From Lepidurus packardi (Eukaryota > Arthropoda > Branchiopoda > Notostraca > Triopsidae), in assembly GCA_023053545.1 (NCBI GenBank), contig JAKZAN010000070.1, forward strand, positions 62,001 through 126,000: a stretch of 64,000 nt of DNA, given 5' to 3'. The translations under genes and the position numbers were made by a program. The notes below the pieces were generated by a model. It was not told the DNA's origin and searched no databases. It saw nothing but the letters and a program-made list of their open reading frames with translations. Below are positions 36,872-47,253 of the stretch, in pieces (positions within the stretch are counted from its first letter, which is position 1; each line of letters begins with the position of its first letter).

Positions 36872-36955
36872 GACTCTGATGTTGAAATAGAAGAGCATAA
36901 GTCAACCAAAGTAAAAGCTGTTGTCAATGGTCGCACTCTTCGTCCACGTTTTTAA
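36782..36955 (+). CDS. Small Polinton frame beginning inside the left terminal repeat
   Basis: 57 codons from ATG at 36782 to TAA at 36953-36955, reading inward. The first 30 or so codons lie in the terminal repeat and include NPHSSIGMIPQM. The rest (DDSDVEIEEHK...RTLRPRF) is unique to this side, acidic first and then basic at the end. I recognise no domain and the frame is short, so it may not be a gene. The related text in the right terminal repeat argues that a shared start was kept on purpose. It converges on the protease gene, which reads the other way. Confidence 0.4.
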   Translation: MLVSSHSPQAPVLANPHSSIGMIPQMSALDDSDVEIEEHKSTKVKAVVNGRTLRPRF

Positions 36956-37053
36956 TAACGGGGTATGCAAATGTCTCTAATAACATAGAGATACACCATC
37001 TGTATTGTTTGACATTGTCAGAAATACACTATTTGTATTGAAATTTGTTTGTA

Positions 37054-37647
37054 TTATTCATCATCATCATACAAAGCTCGACAGGTTTGGTCAGTACACA
37101 CAATTCGTAGGGGTTTCAATTGTAATCCATATCTTTGTTGAATTTGCTTTTCAACCCAGCGATCTTGTTGTAAAAGTCGAGTTTTACCGCTATTGCAACG
37201 AAAAGGAATTAGAATATTTTTCAAAGAATGATTTCGAGCTCGCTGTAAAGCCACATAAAGACACCATTGTCCACAAGCGCGCGATGTAGGATGTTGAAGG
37301 GTTAAAGGATGGTTTTGCCAGAGGTGCAAACCACACCATGTGGCAAAGTCCGGATGGTAGCTATGGATGCTTTGACCTAAACTATCGAAAAATTCAACTG
37401 GTTGCAGCGGGGTGACACTAGCCGGAACATAAATTAAAAGCCAATGAACACCTTCATGTTGATGAGGGTGAGTGTTGCAAATAACAAGTAAAGGTTTCCC
37501 AGAGTTGGACTTGAGACGAGTAAGATGGTTGCGAGGAATAACCCAAGTTTCAAAACCACGTTTTTGAATAACAGGGTCATGACGCAAGATATGATAAAGC
37601 TGGCTAGTATTCATAGCTAAATAAATCAAGACTTTTATCCAGTTCAA
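37054..37647 (-). CDS. Polinton adenain-like cysteine protease
   Basis: 197 residues. The block with VHWLLIYV, then VEFFDSLG, then SRACGQWCLYVAL has the order of catalytic His, acidic residue and Cys of the adenovirus/ULP1 protease fold (family C5-like). In related elements this enzyme matures capsid proteins. The gene lies downstream of the capsid genes on the same strand, 75 bp from the major capsid gene, and may share their transcript. The frame looks whole. The first ten or so residues before MNTSQLYHIL may not be translated, since a second ATG fits better. Confidence 0.85.
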   Translation of the reverse strand: MNWIKVLIYLAMNTSQLYHILRHDPVIQKRGFETWVIPRNHLTRLKSNSGKPLLVICNTHPHQHEGVHWLLIYVPASVTPLQPVEFFDSLGQSIHSYHPDFATWCGLHLWQNHPLTLQHPTSRACGQWCLYVALQRARNHSLKNILIPFRCNSGKTRLLQQDRWVEKQIQQRYGLQLKPLRIVCTDQTCRALYDDDE

Positions 37648-37722
37648 AGGTTTGGTGTGTATTGATGATTCAAAGGTTCACTGTCAACAAACATTTGAAC
37701 CATGAAAACATAACTAATCAAC

Positions 37723-39015
37723 TCATTCAACGAGAATTTGACGAGCACTATCAATTTGCAACAAAGAATCTGTTTCGCTAAAAACAATCATAGTTAAAGA
37801 ATCGACTACTGCTTTAGAAAAGCGAACATCTATTTTCAAATTCCCCTCTTTCAACATTCCAAAACCTTCGGTGACGGGAATAATTTGAAAACCGTAAAGA
37901 CGATAGTACTGTTGGTAAAGTTCACGTTCAAATGATAGTCCAACCTCTGAGTTCACTAGATTGTAACAATCTAAAAGCGAATAATAACCCAACAGGTATT
38001 CATCAGAACCAACAGGAATACTTGGAAAAGGAACTTCTTCATTGTTGAGGGACACGCTTATGGTAGATACATTATGATGTTGAAACAGGTAAGGATTGCT
38101 GAGCCAATCACCCATGAAAGCTTTAATAGGCAAGAAACCGATAACTATCCGCCGTGGAATGCGACGCAGGTAGGAATCTTCCACAGTTTTTTGCATGGTG
38201 CCAGCAGGTATGGTAAAAGAGCGAACGTCAGTTTTAAGAAAAGGATATTTGGCTACATTACCCCCCAACAACATTTTCTCCAATCCTAAGCGATATTCAG
38301 AATTGAGAGTATGAACTCGCAACACCATTTGAGCTTTTTCGATAACAACTTTGTAGGAATAAGTCTGTGTTGCAGGTAACGCATTGTGGCTAATCAAGAA
38401 ACTATCAGCTTGTCGATGTAACCGTAAGACGCAGCTTACATCGGGCAGCAACAGTTTGGGACATTGGAATAAATCCACATTCAAGACGCCCATAAGTTCC
38501 ACTAATTTAGATTTTTCTGTGAAAGTTTTACGCAAAAGAGACGAACTACTGGTTTCTATAACGTCAGCATTTTCATCTTTGACGTAGAGAGCAGCAGTAC
38601 CAATACTTCGGTGATATTCTTCACCATGGCGTAGCAAACAATTTAAAAAACTTTTGTAACCGTAATTTTGCCCTGAAGAAGTGACAAGCGTATCGTTGAG
38701 ATACAGATCAACTTGACTAAAGAGCGAATGAAGCAGATTGTTGACTGGAAAAACAGAATCTGAATCTGTAATATTAACCCCGTCGCTGCGTACAATTTTA
38801 ACTTGCGCGTAAAGCTGGGGACGTTCCAGATCCAAAAATTGGTTGGAGTGGGTGGAAAAATTAAATTCTATAGGAGCTACATTGTCTTTGGATGACGCGC
38901 GAGTTTGAACAATAAAATCTTTAGATTGACTAATACCAGCTTCAGTATGAGGAATACTCAACAAGTCTAGTTTGTCTGAAATGAAAGGTGTGCTACCCTC
39001 GCGGATGGTATCCAT
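37723..39015 (-). CDS. Polinton major capsid protein (double jelly-roll type)
   Basis: 430 residues. The N-terminal third, with IEFNFSTHSNQFLDLERPQL, an LYAQVKI strand, PVNNLLHSLFSQVDLYLND and SFLNCLLRHGEEY, matches the pattern I know from Polinton and adintovirus hexon-like capsid proteins. Assignment rests on this pattern and on its place between the protease and the core-protein gene. The frame is open throughout. It starts directly after the upstream gene's stop, so the two are tightly coupled. I could not check the second jelly roll residue by residue. Confidence 0.85.
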   Translation of the reverse strand: MDTIREGSTPFISDKLDLLSIPHTEAGISQSKDFIVQTRASSKDNVAPIEFNFSTHSNQFLDLERPQLYAQVKIVRSDGVNITDSDSVFPVNNLLHSLFSQVDLYLNDTLVTSSGQNYGYKSFLNCLLRHGEEYHRSIGTAALYVKDENADVIETSSSSLLRKTFTEKSKLVELMGVLNVDLFQCPKLLLPDVSCVLRLHRQADSFLISHNALPATQTYSYKVVIEKAQMVLRVHTLNSEYRLGLEKMLLGGNVAKYPFLKTDVRSFTIPAGTMQKTVEDSYLRRIPRRIVIGFLPIKAFMGDWLSNPYLFQHHNVSTISVSLNNEEVPFPSIPVGSDEYLLGYYSLLDCYNLVNSEVGLSFERELYQQYYRLYGFQIIPVTEGFGMLKEGNLKIDVRFSKAVVDSLTMIVFSETDSLLQIDSARQILVE

Positions 39016-39579
39016 CTAACCGAATATATCGGTGGCTGTTTTTCGTTTAACTGAGCGCTTCTTGACGCAAGGTTTTTTACGTTTGACTGTTGAAGATTTA
39101 CATTTACGTCCGCTACCTGTTTGATAAGGTGCCACAGGACCCGCTAATTTTCGACGAGGACGACGACGACGGCGACGAGGTGTTTTCACAACTGTGGTGC
39201 TAGACATACTGAGCTGTCGTTGAAGAGGAGTTTTGTTTAAGAATTGAATGAACCCTTGTCCAACTTGAGCTTTTGCATCGTTGGTGTTGCGTTGCAAAAT
39301 TTCTTGACCCATTTGTTGTAAACTTTCCATACCTCGAGTTTTCATGGTGTCTGTCAATTTCTTACCCGATGAGACATCACGAGCCACGTTTCTAACTAGA
39401 TGTCTGAGCGAGGGTGCTACTAATCCACGGAAAATTGGTATTATGTAGCGCGAGAAAAATCCATAACCACGTTGACGGTGGTTGCCTCGATAAAAAGTTT
39501 CACCTCCACCACCTCGCTGTTGTGGGTTTAACGCCTTCATATAACATTCAACCGATAAACATCCCTTAAAAGGTGCCAT
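39016..39579 (-). CDS. Polinton basic core or minor protein (PX-like)
   Basis: 187 residues from the ATG at 39579 (MAPFKGCLSVECY). This start is preferred over a longer frame reaching 39681, because the extra N-terminal part lies inside the neighbouring minor capsid gene. A Gly-rich stretch (QQRGGGGETFYRG) is followed by an amphipathic-looking segment and a strongly basic tail with RRRRRRPRR and KCKSSTVKRKK. That resembles adenovirus core or pVI/pX-like proteins that bind DNA or membranes. The role is inferred from composition and position next to the capsid genes. Confidence 0.6.
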   Translation of the reverse strand: MAPFKGCLSVECYMKALNPQQRGGGGETFYRGNHRQRGYGFFSRYIIPIFRGLVAPSLRHLVRNVARDVSSGKKLTDTMKTRGMESLQQMGQEILQRNTNDAKAQVGQGFIQFLNKTPLQRQLSMSSTTVVKTPRRRRRRPRRKLAGPVAPYQTGSGRKCKSSTVKRKKPCVKKRSVKRKTATDIFG

Positions 39580-40435
39580 GAGAGCGAACTCGTCGTAGAT
39601 GTAGTATAGCCGACACTGTCCCAGCTTGGAATAAAACAGGTAGACCAGTACCTGTCTTAATATAGATGTGAATTGTATCAATGTAACCTCGACTAAGGGG
39701 GATATAGTAATTGTGATTAAAACTAACTGAGACTAGGTCACCCTCTCTCATTTCGGTGGAAAGAGGGATGGCGCGTAAAAGAGGAGCGCTGGTATCCCCC
39801 ACGAAACTCGATTGTATAATATCACAATAAACGTATAAATTGTGAGCACCACTTTTCAGATCTGGTGTTAGACTCGAATTACATTCCCCACGACCTTTGA
39901 CCACCCGTAATTTGTCCTGATCCATGAACCCTAAGATAGCTTTAACCCGTGCCGGTAAAATAATTTCGCAAGCTTCCAAATCGGAACTCGGGGGTAGTTT
40001 CAAGCTCACTGTTTTCTTTTTGTCACGGTAAACAAATTCGACTCTCCGAGATTTATCCGATAGAGTCGGAAACATACGGTCAAGACCACTGTTGAGATCG
40101 CTCACCAACCGATCTATAGAATCGTACACTTCCAAATTGTGTAAATTGATTTTAGTTAGCTCTTCCTTCGATGAAATTTCTACTACTTCTTTGGTTAAAC
40201 CATCAGTCTGTTTTTTAGATTTGATTTCACTGTGTGCAATCATAAAATTCTCTTCTTCGCTTAAAGTATGCATACTGTTCACAAATAGAAATTCCACCAA
40301 AGCCACCTCATACTCATCTACAGGGACATGTATTGGTTCACACAATAGAGTTCGATAATTACTCATAGTATTATGAGGATAATGCGACATGGATGAGTTA
40401 GAAGGTAACGTGATATACTTTTCATTGTGGGTCAT
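39566..40435 (-). CDS. Polinton minor capsid protein (penton-like)
   Basis: 289 residues. The start, with YITLPSNSSM and then VPVDEYEVALVEFLFVNSM, matches the opening of the single jelly-roll minor capsid (PY/penton) proteins of Polintons, in which a stretch reading like 'the protein that values what is drawn' precedes strand-rich sequence. The C-terminal half has alternating hydrophobic strands ending in DTIHIYIKTGTGLPV. The gene overlaps the integrase stop by an ATGA and overlaps the next gene by 14 bp, so the capsid genes form a compact leftward cluster. The frame looks whole. Confidence 0.7.
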   Translation of the reverse strand: MTHNEKYITLPSNSSMSHYPHNTMSNYRTLLCEPIHVPVDEYEVALVEFLFVNSMHTLSEEENFMIAHSEIKSKKQTDGLTKEVVEISSKEELTKINLHNLEVYDSIDRLVSDLNSGLDRMFPTLSDKSRRVEFVYRDKKKTVSLKLPPSSDLEACEIILPARVKAILGFMDQDKLRVVKGRGECNSSLTPDLKSGAHNLYVYCDIIQSSFVGDTSAPLLRAIPLSTEMREGDLVSVSFNHNYYIPLSRGYIDTIHIYIKTGTGLPVLFQAGTVSAILHLRRVRSHGTF

Positions 40436-41640
40436 GGTGACTGTCGACTAGATCGCATGCGACCCGAATACAGATTGCTGGGAGGTTTTAAAGTCTTCCG
40501 TGTGCGGACAAAGTCTTGCCAGAAAGGTGTTAACTCTCGAGCGTTTACCCAAGTATTGAACTCGGTTGGCCAACCTTTCCATGTTATATAGTACTCGGTC
40601 TCACCCACCGAGTTGCGACGTTGTTTGAGCACTTTTTCGATGGGGTACAAAGCTTTAAAGTTAGGTGGCGCCACATGGGTTAATTCAATACCGTAAAATT
40701 GACCAATAATATCTTCATTTTGGAGATCAACTAAATTGTAAGTTACAGGTTGAGTAAGATTCACCGTTTCAATCTTGTATATCTCGTATGTGTTTTGAAC
40801 AATATAGCCTTTATTAAAAAATGGTTTTGTATCGTTTTTAATCCGTACGTAATCACCTACACTGAAGGTGGGCTGACGAGTTTTAACAACTGCACTGCGC
40901 ATCTTATGAATATGTCGAGCTACCTCATCTTGGTTTTCCACGGTGACTTCCACAGGAGCCCGACCAATGGTTCGATGGTAACTCCGATTGTAGTTATCCA
41001 CTAATTGTGGCAACACATCTATGAAACGTTCGGTATGATGTTGAGTCATGTAACGCGAGATTCGCTCTAGGAGGGTGCGATGGACTCGTTCCACAATCGG
41101 TGCTTTAGTTTCTTGAGTCCGAGTTAGATAAAATTTGACACCTATGTCTTTAAGATATTTTTGGAACGCGTGATTGAGAAATTCTGTACCCTGATCCGTG
41201 TTGAAATGTTTGGGTATTAATCTTGTGTTTGTAATATGTTGTTGTAAGGTTGCGAGTACAGTAGGTCCAGTCTTGTTGGGGATAGGATAGACCCAGAGAT
41301 AACGACTATGAACATCAATAATAGTAAAAAGAAAGTTCATTCCATTATTCATTCGACTCCAGCGTTGTACATCAACCAAATCAGCCTGCCAAAGATCATG
41401 AAGCGTAGAAGTGATTACATATCGACGTGGAAAGCGACGAGGATTGTTCCGATGTAGAGTATAACTATTAAGATAGCTCAAAGCTTGACGGGCGGTGGCA
41501 AGGTTAATATTAGTGGCTTTCGGGTATTGCTGTTTGGCGTAACGCAACAAACGTTGTAAACCACCATAAGCACCCAAAGACGAAGGATCCGTATAGAGTT
41601 GATGCCAATCGTCTCGAGTAAGCCATGTCTTTTCTACCAT
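40432..41640 (-). CDS. Polinton integrase with C-terminal chromodomain
   Basis: 402 residues. The rve-type catalytic core shows the DDE pattern in the contexts WQADLVDVQ, FNTDQGTEF and APIVERVHRTL, like retroviral and Ty3-type integrases. A C-terminal chromodomain (YPIEKVLKQR...YYITWKGWP...NTWVNARELT) could direct insertion to marked chromatin, consistent with the element sitting in heterochromatic satellite. Upstream, the WLTRDDWHQLYTDP start and a helical stretch are typical of Polinton integrases. It overlaps the minor capsid start by ATGA. The frame looks whole. Confidence 0.92.
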   Translation of the reverse strand: MVEKTWLTRDDWHQLYTDPSSLGAYGGLQRLLRYAKQQYPKATNINLATARQALSYLNSYTLHRNNPRRFPRRYVITSTLHDLWQADLVDVQRWSRMNNGMNFLFTIIDVHSRYLWVYPIPNKTGPTVLATLQQHITNTRLIPKHFNTDQGTEFLNHAFQKYLKDIGVKFYLTRTQETKAPIVERVHRTLLERISRYMTQHHTERFIDVLPQLVDNYNRSYHRTIGRAPVEVTVENQDEVARHIHKMRSAVVKTRQPTFSVGDYVRIKNDTKPFFNKGYIVQNTYEIYKIETVNLTQPVTYNLVDLQNEDIIGQFYGIELTHVAPPNFKALYPIEKVLKQRRNSVGETEYYITWKGWPTEFNTWVNARELTPFWQDFVRTRKTLKPPSNLYSGRMRSSRQSP

Positions 41641-41641
41641 T

Positions 41642-44600
41642 TCAAACTAAATTTTGCCACTGAGGACTTGATCCAGCTCGAGCGCGTTTATACGATCGGG
41701 TGACTCTAGGGCTGGGTGGAGTGATACCACGCGAATGGAGCAGTTTCAAACGTTCAATCTCTTTTAGCCGTTTCTCTTTAACAATAAGCTGGGTGGGAAA
41801 ATTAATATCAGCTAACGCGCGTGAAAAATCATCCATTCGAGGTAAAAAGCGACCCTTGCTGTGTGAAAAGAGATCTCTCATGTAATCTGACACATGGCTG
41901 TTTTCTATAGTTTCCCCATATAGTTTTAGAGTACTGTCAGGATTAACTGTAATTATGTGTGCATATTCAGGTTTTGTAAGATACTCGCTAGCTGTCAACG
42001 CTTTCTCACGATATTGGTCGTCCACTTTAACCATAAATTGGGTAACGCTGGGGGTCTCTTCAACACTTGACTGCAATGGACTATCATACATGTCGGGTTT
42101 AGAAATGTTATTAATTGGTGTTTGAAAAGGTTGTGGTGAAAAGCTGCGAGTGGCGTTTACACGTGTGGGTGTTAAATCACTCTCAACACCCTCATGTTTT
42201 AAAGATGGAACCGTGGGAACAGAGAAATCGTACATATGCATTTTGGCTAATTCCAATATTGCAAAACCTACAAGGATTGGTTTGTTATAAAAAACGTCGG
42301 TTTTTCTCATCTGGATGAGTGCTAAATCATTCGAAATGCGTCGTGCATGGCTGAAGGCTGGACTGGCTGTTAAACTCACAAGAGTTTTCTCATTGTTTAT
42401 TACGTAGATGTTGACTCGGTTGTCTACGTTTTCTACAGTTTTACCTGAAATGTTAACCGAAGGTTAGTCAAAAGTATGAGTTTAAGTTCGAATGATTTTA
42501 CCAAAGATGGAATTATTCATCAGTTTGAACGATTCACGATCAGCGTCATTGGTGGCGGCAGCTCGCAAAGCGGTGTTGCATTCGATGTAGGGCTGAAACA
42601 GCGTTGTCTGACGAAATCTGATACCACCATGCATTCGGGTCACTAACAATCCGTGACTTAAAGCCAGCTGCAACATTCTGTAATGAATCAGATATTTTTC
42701 TTTAGCGTTTAAGGTGACACATAGTTTTTCAACCCGAGAGGGAAATGTTTTCCCATCTTTCAGATAATGCTCTTGGATTGCGGGGCTTAGCATATCCCAT
42801 GTTATTTGTTCTTTGCGGGGGAGAAAGGGAAAATCGTCGTGTTTTTCGTGTAAATGGGCAGGATATTCCATGTCGACTAGTAGAGCATAACCATAGAGCG
42901 AATCTGGGGTTAACGAGAGGATTTCGTTCAAACTGGGGCATTCTTTGGTTGATAACCAGCAAATTCCATCGGTGGGTAAAGCTTGAACCATCGCCCATCC
43001 ATACAAGTTGTTAGCATCGATATATTCGATGGAGCTATTAGGGCGTGTAGGATCATAATGTGGCGAAGTCTGGTAAATTGGCTACAGCATGACGTTGGGA
43101 CACCATGGTTAGCCCCCCTCGCACGTTTTGTTTAACCATACTATGCATGGTTACATCGGTCATAAGTTCCATTGTCACCCCCGTTGTGTACAAACAGGCG
43201 TTCCAGCTAAAATGCGAAATGCTGTAAAAATGGGCTACATCCAAACCCGAATGGTGATAGGTTGTTTGACGTAAGGTGGAAAAGCAGTCGGCTAGAATGC
43301 GGACATCGCACTCTAAATACAAGTTGTGATAGTCGCGTAATGTGCGACATTGGAAAGTATCCCAGACGTTTTGTGCATGAATGTAATCCTCATCTGAAAC
43401 TGAGCAACCAGTTAGGGTGGAGAAAAAGGCCAGTTGAGATGGTAAATGTGGTAAATCGAGAGCTGTCAGACTAGTCATGAACTCGTAGGGAAATATCCCT
43501 TTGCGCGCTAAGAGTTTGAGTTTCTCTTGATCACCCGCTACCGCAGCCGCACGGTTCAAACATTGAAAAGAGTGGAGCCCCTTTTTCAAGAGAACTTGAG
43601 CCCAACGTTCCAAACTAGTGTTCATAAATTGAAGACTGTCCAGAAAGCGAACGTTATCAACTTTAAAAGTCAAGAACTTTTCCATGGATTTGGGGATAAT
43701 GTCAATGTCTTGCCCTTAATGCTCCAATGCTTGACAGATGAAATGTCCATCGTAATTCCTAGAAACAACAGATTATTTGGATTCGGTTTATCGGTTTTCA
43801 CAGATACTTACTGTAAATTGTGGAAGTAGACAGGTAATTGGTAGTTTTCCAATTTACAATGGAGATTACAACCTCGGTGAGCAATACCCCGGAAAGAACC
43901 GTCAAAATGATCATGATCTATCATACGCTCGGACAAATCTTGGGGTAAGGGTTTCTTGCAGTGTACGCATATAGTAGCTGTATGTCGGGCTCTTATTGCC
44001 ATTGACACATCTTTTTCATTGAGGGGAAAATTTGTTGAGCGCACCACTTGTTCAAGATTTGCTGCTGTTTCTAAGATGTTTTGTAGGAAAATCTGACCTG
44101 CATTAGGGCCAACATAGCGCTTTTATGCCACTTCGCTCCCCTGCAGGTCGAGCACCAAATAACAAAAAGATAGAGCTTCGTGACGATGAAGCTTTTGATT
44201 GACGGGAGAGTGTTCTTCATCAGTTGGATCATAAGAAACTAAAAGAGATTCAAAATCGGCAAAAGCTATGTAAGGGGCACGTTGTGCTGCATTAAAACAT
44301 CGCATTTGAACAAAATCGTTCTTCCCAGGAGTGGGGAGTCGAACTGCTTTTTGTTTGTTTTCCAAACAGTACATTTTATGAGCATCTAGGGACCGGGAAC
44401 TTTTAAACGCGTTTAGACATTTGAGACAATAATGATCCTTATGTAGTTGATCTTTACCCAACAAACGATTTGGTGAAAGAATAGGCCAGAAATGTCCTTG
44501 TCCCGGACCGGTGCATGTATACAAAAGATTAACCGGTTCTTGGCAGAGGGTGGTGTTGGGTTTGAAAAAGGTTTTCCCAGAAATACGAAAAGGATAAATA

Positions 44601-45747
44601 TTTCGAGGGGTGGCAACAAGAGTTGGTGGGAGTTTAGAGCGTTTAGGATTTTCTGCTTCTTCATCACTCTCGTCAAAACATCCAAACGGTAAAGTATCAA
44701 AAGCTAAGATATTAATAGCAATCGAATGGGCTTCTTCAAAAGCAGTTATGTCTTGAATTTTAACAGGATAGGTTAGCACTTGTGGATTAATGGTCGGTAA
44801 TCTGTCGGGATAACGGGCGAAGAGATCATCTAAACTTTTAGCACTATGATGTTTTATAAAAAACTGAGAATTTTCGTCAGTTGCAGCATGTTGACGAGCT
44901 AGCACTGCTTTGACAGCATAGACAAAACATTGATTGCCGCAACGTTCGATATTAACAACAGCTTTGCGTTTAGTGATGTTGGTAGGTAACCGTATCTGGT
45001 GAGAATCGTTACCACTACCCGCCATAGGAACAAACGTGGTCACTGAAGCTCGAAGCTCACTAATGTACTCCATCCGCCAACCAGAACCAGCTTGATTCTG
45101 ACGATTGTGGATCACGTTGGCAATATGATCAAATACATTTTGCATAACTTGATTTAAATCTGAAGTTGGGAGCACGACAACATACACACTGTGGAAAAAA
45201 CGGGGTAGCGTTCGCTGCGATTGATTTCAGGAGTGTTTATGATTTTACTCATAACGCTATGAACTACAAATTTGATTTTCACAGACAAACTCTTTCGTAG
45301 TTGAGCTTTCAATAATCCGAGAATTTGTGAACTATACTCGCTCATCAATTGTTCGGTTGTTACAATCGGGTAACGCTCAGGTCCAACAATCAATCGATAT
45401 TCCCGCAAATGTCCAGCTAGTGTACTATTCAATTCAAAAAATTCATTGTGGTTAGATTCAATCGATTGTGGTGGGGGTATATTGGGTGTGAGAGGTTCTG
45501 CAACACTTGTTGGAGGGGGTGGTGAAAGGGCGATCGTTGGCAGAGGATTTAAAATTTGACGACGACGTTTCAAACGTTGTTGTCGACGCTTGATGCCGCG
45601 ATTGAGAGTTCGAGTACGGATTGATGGGTGTGGAGCGGGGAATTCTTCGCCAGCACCTGCTTGTGACTCGTCATCCTCATCAACATCAATACCCAATTCA
45701 CAAATCAAATCGCCTAAGATTGGACTATATTCAGAATTCATTGTCAA
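41642..45747 (-). pseudogene. Polinton protein-primed DNA polymerase B region (broken)
   Basis: About 4.1 kb that reads, from right to left, as a charged Pro-rich N-terminal region, a zinc-finger-like stretch (CLKCLNAFKSSRSLDAHKMYC), an endonuclease-VII-like segment with HDHFDGSFRGIAH, exonuclease and palm segments (YGWAM; FKLMNNSIFGK) and a polymerase C-terminal segment with MRKTDVFYNKP. This order is typical of the Polinton type-B DNA polymerase, which would copy the element from its protein-capped ends. The region carries several breaks (about five) and could not make a full enzyme. The leftmost 450 bp or so contain further open sequence that I do not recognise as polymerase. Confidence 0.88.
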
Positions 45748-45837
45748 ACGCTGTCTCGAGGGCTACTGAGCACGATTTTCATGGTGTGTTAGTGCTTAAA
45801 GACTCGGAACTAGAAGAGGAGGAACTCATTTGTTAGT
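45748..45837. promoter_or_regulatory. Divergent intergenic gap between polymerase and ATPase genes
   Basis: 90 bp separate the leftward polymerase region from the rightward ATPase gene. Any promoters for both must lie here or overlap the coding ends. I see no clear TATA box; the call rests on gene orientation alone. Confidence 0.35.
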
Positions 45838-46500
45838 ATGGAGGCGTTGTTTAGACATCCCGTGCGCATCCTCATTGCTGGTCCTTCACAATCGGGTAAA
45901 AGCGAGGTGGTAGCCCAGCTGCTTCGACAACTATCGTCAATGTTCACTCCCTGTCCTGAACGTATACGCTATTGTTATGGAGCGTGGCAACCGCTTTTTG
46001 CACAACTCCAGTCGGAGTTGGACAATATTACTTTTCAAGCCGGGTTTGACGAAAATGATATTAAAGAAACTTTACCAGCCAACAGTTTACTCATTCTGGA
46101 CGATCTGATGGAAACTATAGATGGTAAATCAAAAGCATTGGAGAACATCTTTACCAAACATTCCCACCATGCCAATATCTCCGTCATCATGATTACACAA
46201 AACCCGTTTTATAGCAACCTTCGCACCATCTCTCTTAATTGCTCCCACATGTTTCTAATGAAAACTGCTCGAGATGTTACTCAAATTCGAGCTATTGGAG
46301 CTCAAATGTTCCCTGGTAAACTGAGATATTTTATGGATGCGTACGAGCATGCCTGTGAAGAACCTTACTCTTATTTGATGCTCTCCTTCGATCCCAACAC
46401 TCCTGACACTCATCGTCTTATGTCAGATATTTTCAACATGAAAGGTGAGCCTATTGTATATGAAAGAGTGCACCAACCTGTAAAAGTTTCACGAAAATAA
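45838..46500 (+). CDS. Polinton packaging ATPase (FtsK/HerA-like, A32 type)
   Basis: 220 residues. The Walker A motif GPSQSGKS lies near residues 14-21 and the Walker B motif LLILDDL near 85-92, followed by a sensor-like ITQNPFYSN. This fits the FtsK/HerA genome-packaging ATPases that pump DNA into capsids in Polintons and related large DNA viruses. It is the only large gene reading rightward. The frame looks whole and of normal family length. Confidence 0.9.
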   Translation: MEALFRHPVRILIAGPSQSGKSEVVAQLLRQLSSMFTPCPERIRYCYGAWQPLFAQLQSELDNITFQAGFDENDIKETLPANSLLILDDLMETIDGKSKALENIFTKHSHHANISVIMITQNPFYSNLRTISLNCSHMFLMKTARDVTQIRAIGAQMFPGKLRYFMDAYEHACEEPYSYLMLSFDPNTPDTHRLMSDIFNMKGEPIVYERVHQPVKVSRK

Positions 46501-46581
46501 AACATTTTGTTATAAACATGTTTTTCAGATGTTTGATGTAAAATGTGGTGATATCTTTCAAATATTAGTCTCGATTATTTT

Positions 46582-47024
46582 TCACAATTTTGTATTTACA
46601 TTAATTCGTTCTACATCTCGGGTTAACCAATAAGCGAATTTGTAGGTTTGGAATAGCGTACACAGAGTTGGGGTTGTTTGATGTTTAGGACAATAGGGTG
46701 GTTCAAATGGACAGAAAATTTCGTTGACTATAGGACAATTGTATCCTGCCAAGTTCTCAATGGGTTGTTGAAGTCCTTGTGAGAGAATTTCAAACGAGGG
46801 ATCGCACCATGTTAAAACTCGATATTTTCGGATTGAGTGGGCTAGATGATTGAAGAAAACACCCATCGTGTCAAAGACCAGTCTTGATCATGGTCATTTC
46901 CCCATGTGAAATGTTGGCAGTAAAAATTGTTCTGTGATAATTTGGAATTAATAAAACATGTGGTTAACTCCACAGGGCTGTTGTCGACTAATCTCAAATA
47001 GACTACAGCCAAGTCTTCAGCCAT
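46582..47024 (-). other. Small unrecognised Polinton frames between ATPase and right terminal repeat
   Basis: Leftward open sequence beginning with MAEDLAVVYLRLVDNSPVEL and ending with YWLTRDVERINVNTKL. It holds several Cys and Trp residues (HFTWGNDHDQDW, PPYCPKHQTTPTLC). I do not recognise a family. Its composition looks protein-like, not random. It may be an element-specific accessory gene that is partly decayed. Confidence 0.45.
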
Positions 47025-47043
47025 TCTTATGCTCTAGCAGAGT

Positions 47044-47253
47044 TTATTGAACCATCGTGTTGATCTGTGTTGGTTCCACTAGTTTCATAAACAGGAGACG
47101 TGCTGGTGATAGCCTTGAGTTTGTCAAGCACCCTGGTTGGAATGTGTGTGTGGGTGTGTGGTTGCGAGGATTGGGGATTTTGAAACCGTTCCGCCTAAGG
47201 GTTGCACAGATGTCAAAGAGGGGGTTGTCAAGCGCGCCCATCTGAGGAATCAT
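47044..47253 (-). other. Inward-reading frame beginning in the right terminal repeat
   Basis: From ATG at 47253 the frame reads MIPQMGALDNPLFDICATLR and continues to about 70 residues, ending TQINTMVQ. The first eight or so residues, and the text before this ATG (NPHSSIG), are shared with the small frame at the left end; the rest is unrelated. The more upstream shared start does not look usable on this side. No domain is recognised. Confidence 0.4.

Noticed and set aside
38074-45836. Short + strand frames opposite the Polinton capsid, integrase and polymerase genes
   Set aside because: They are shadows of the real leftward genes; none shows a domain.
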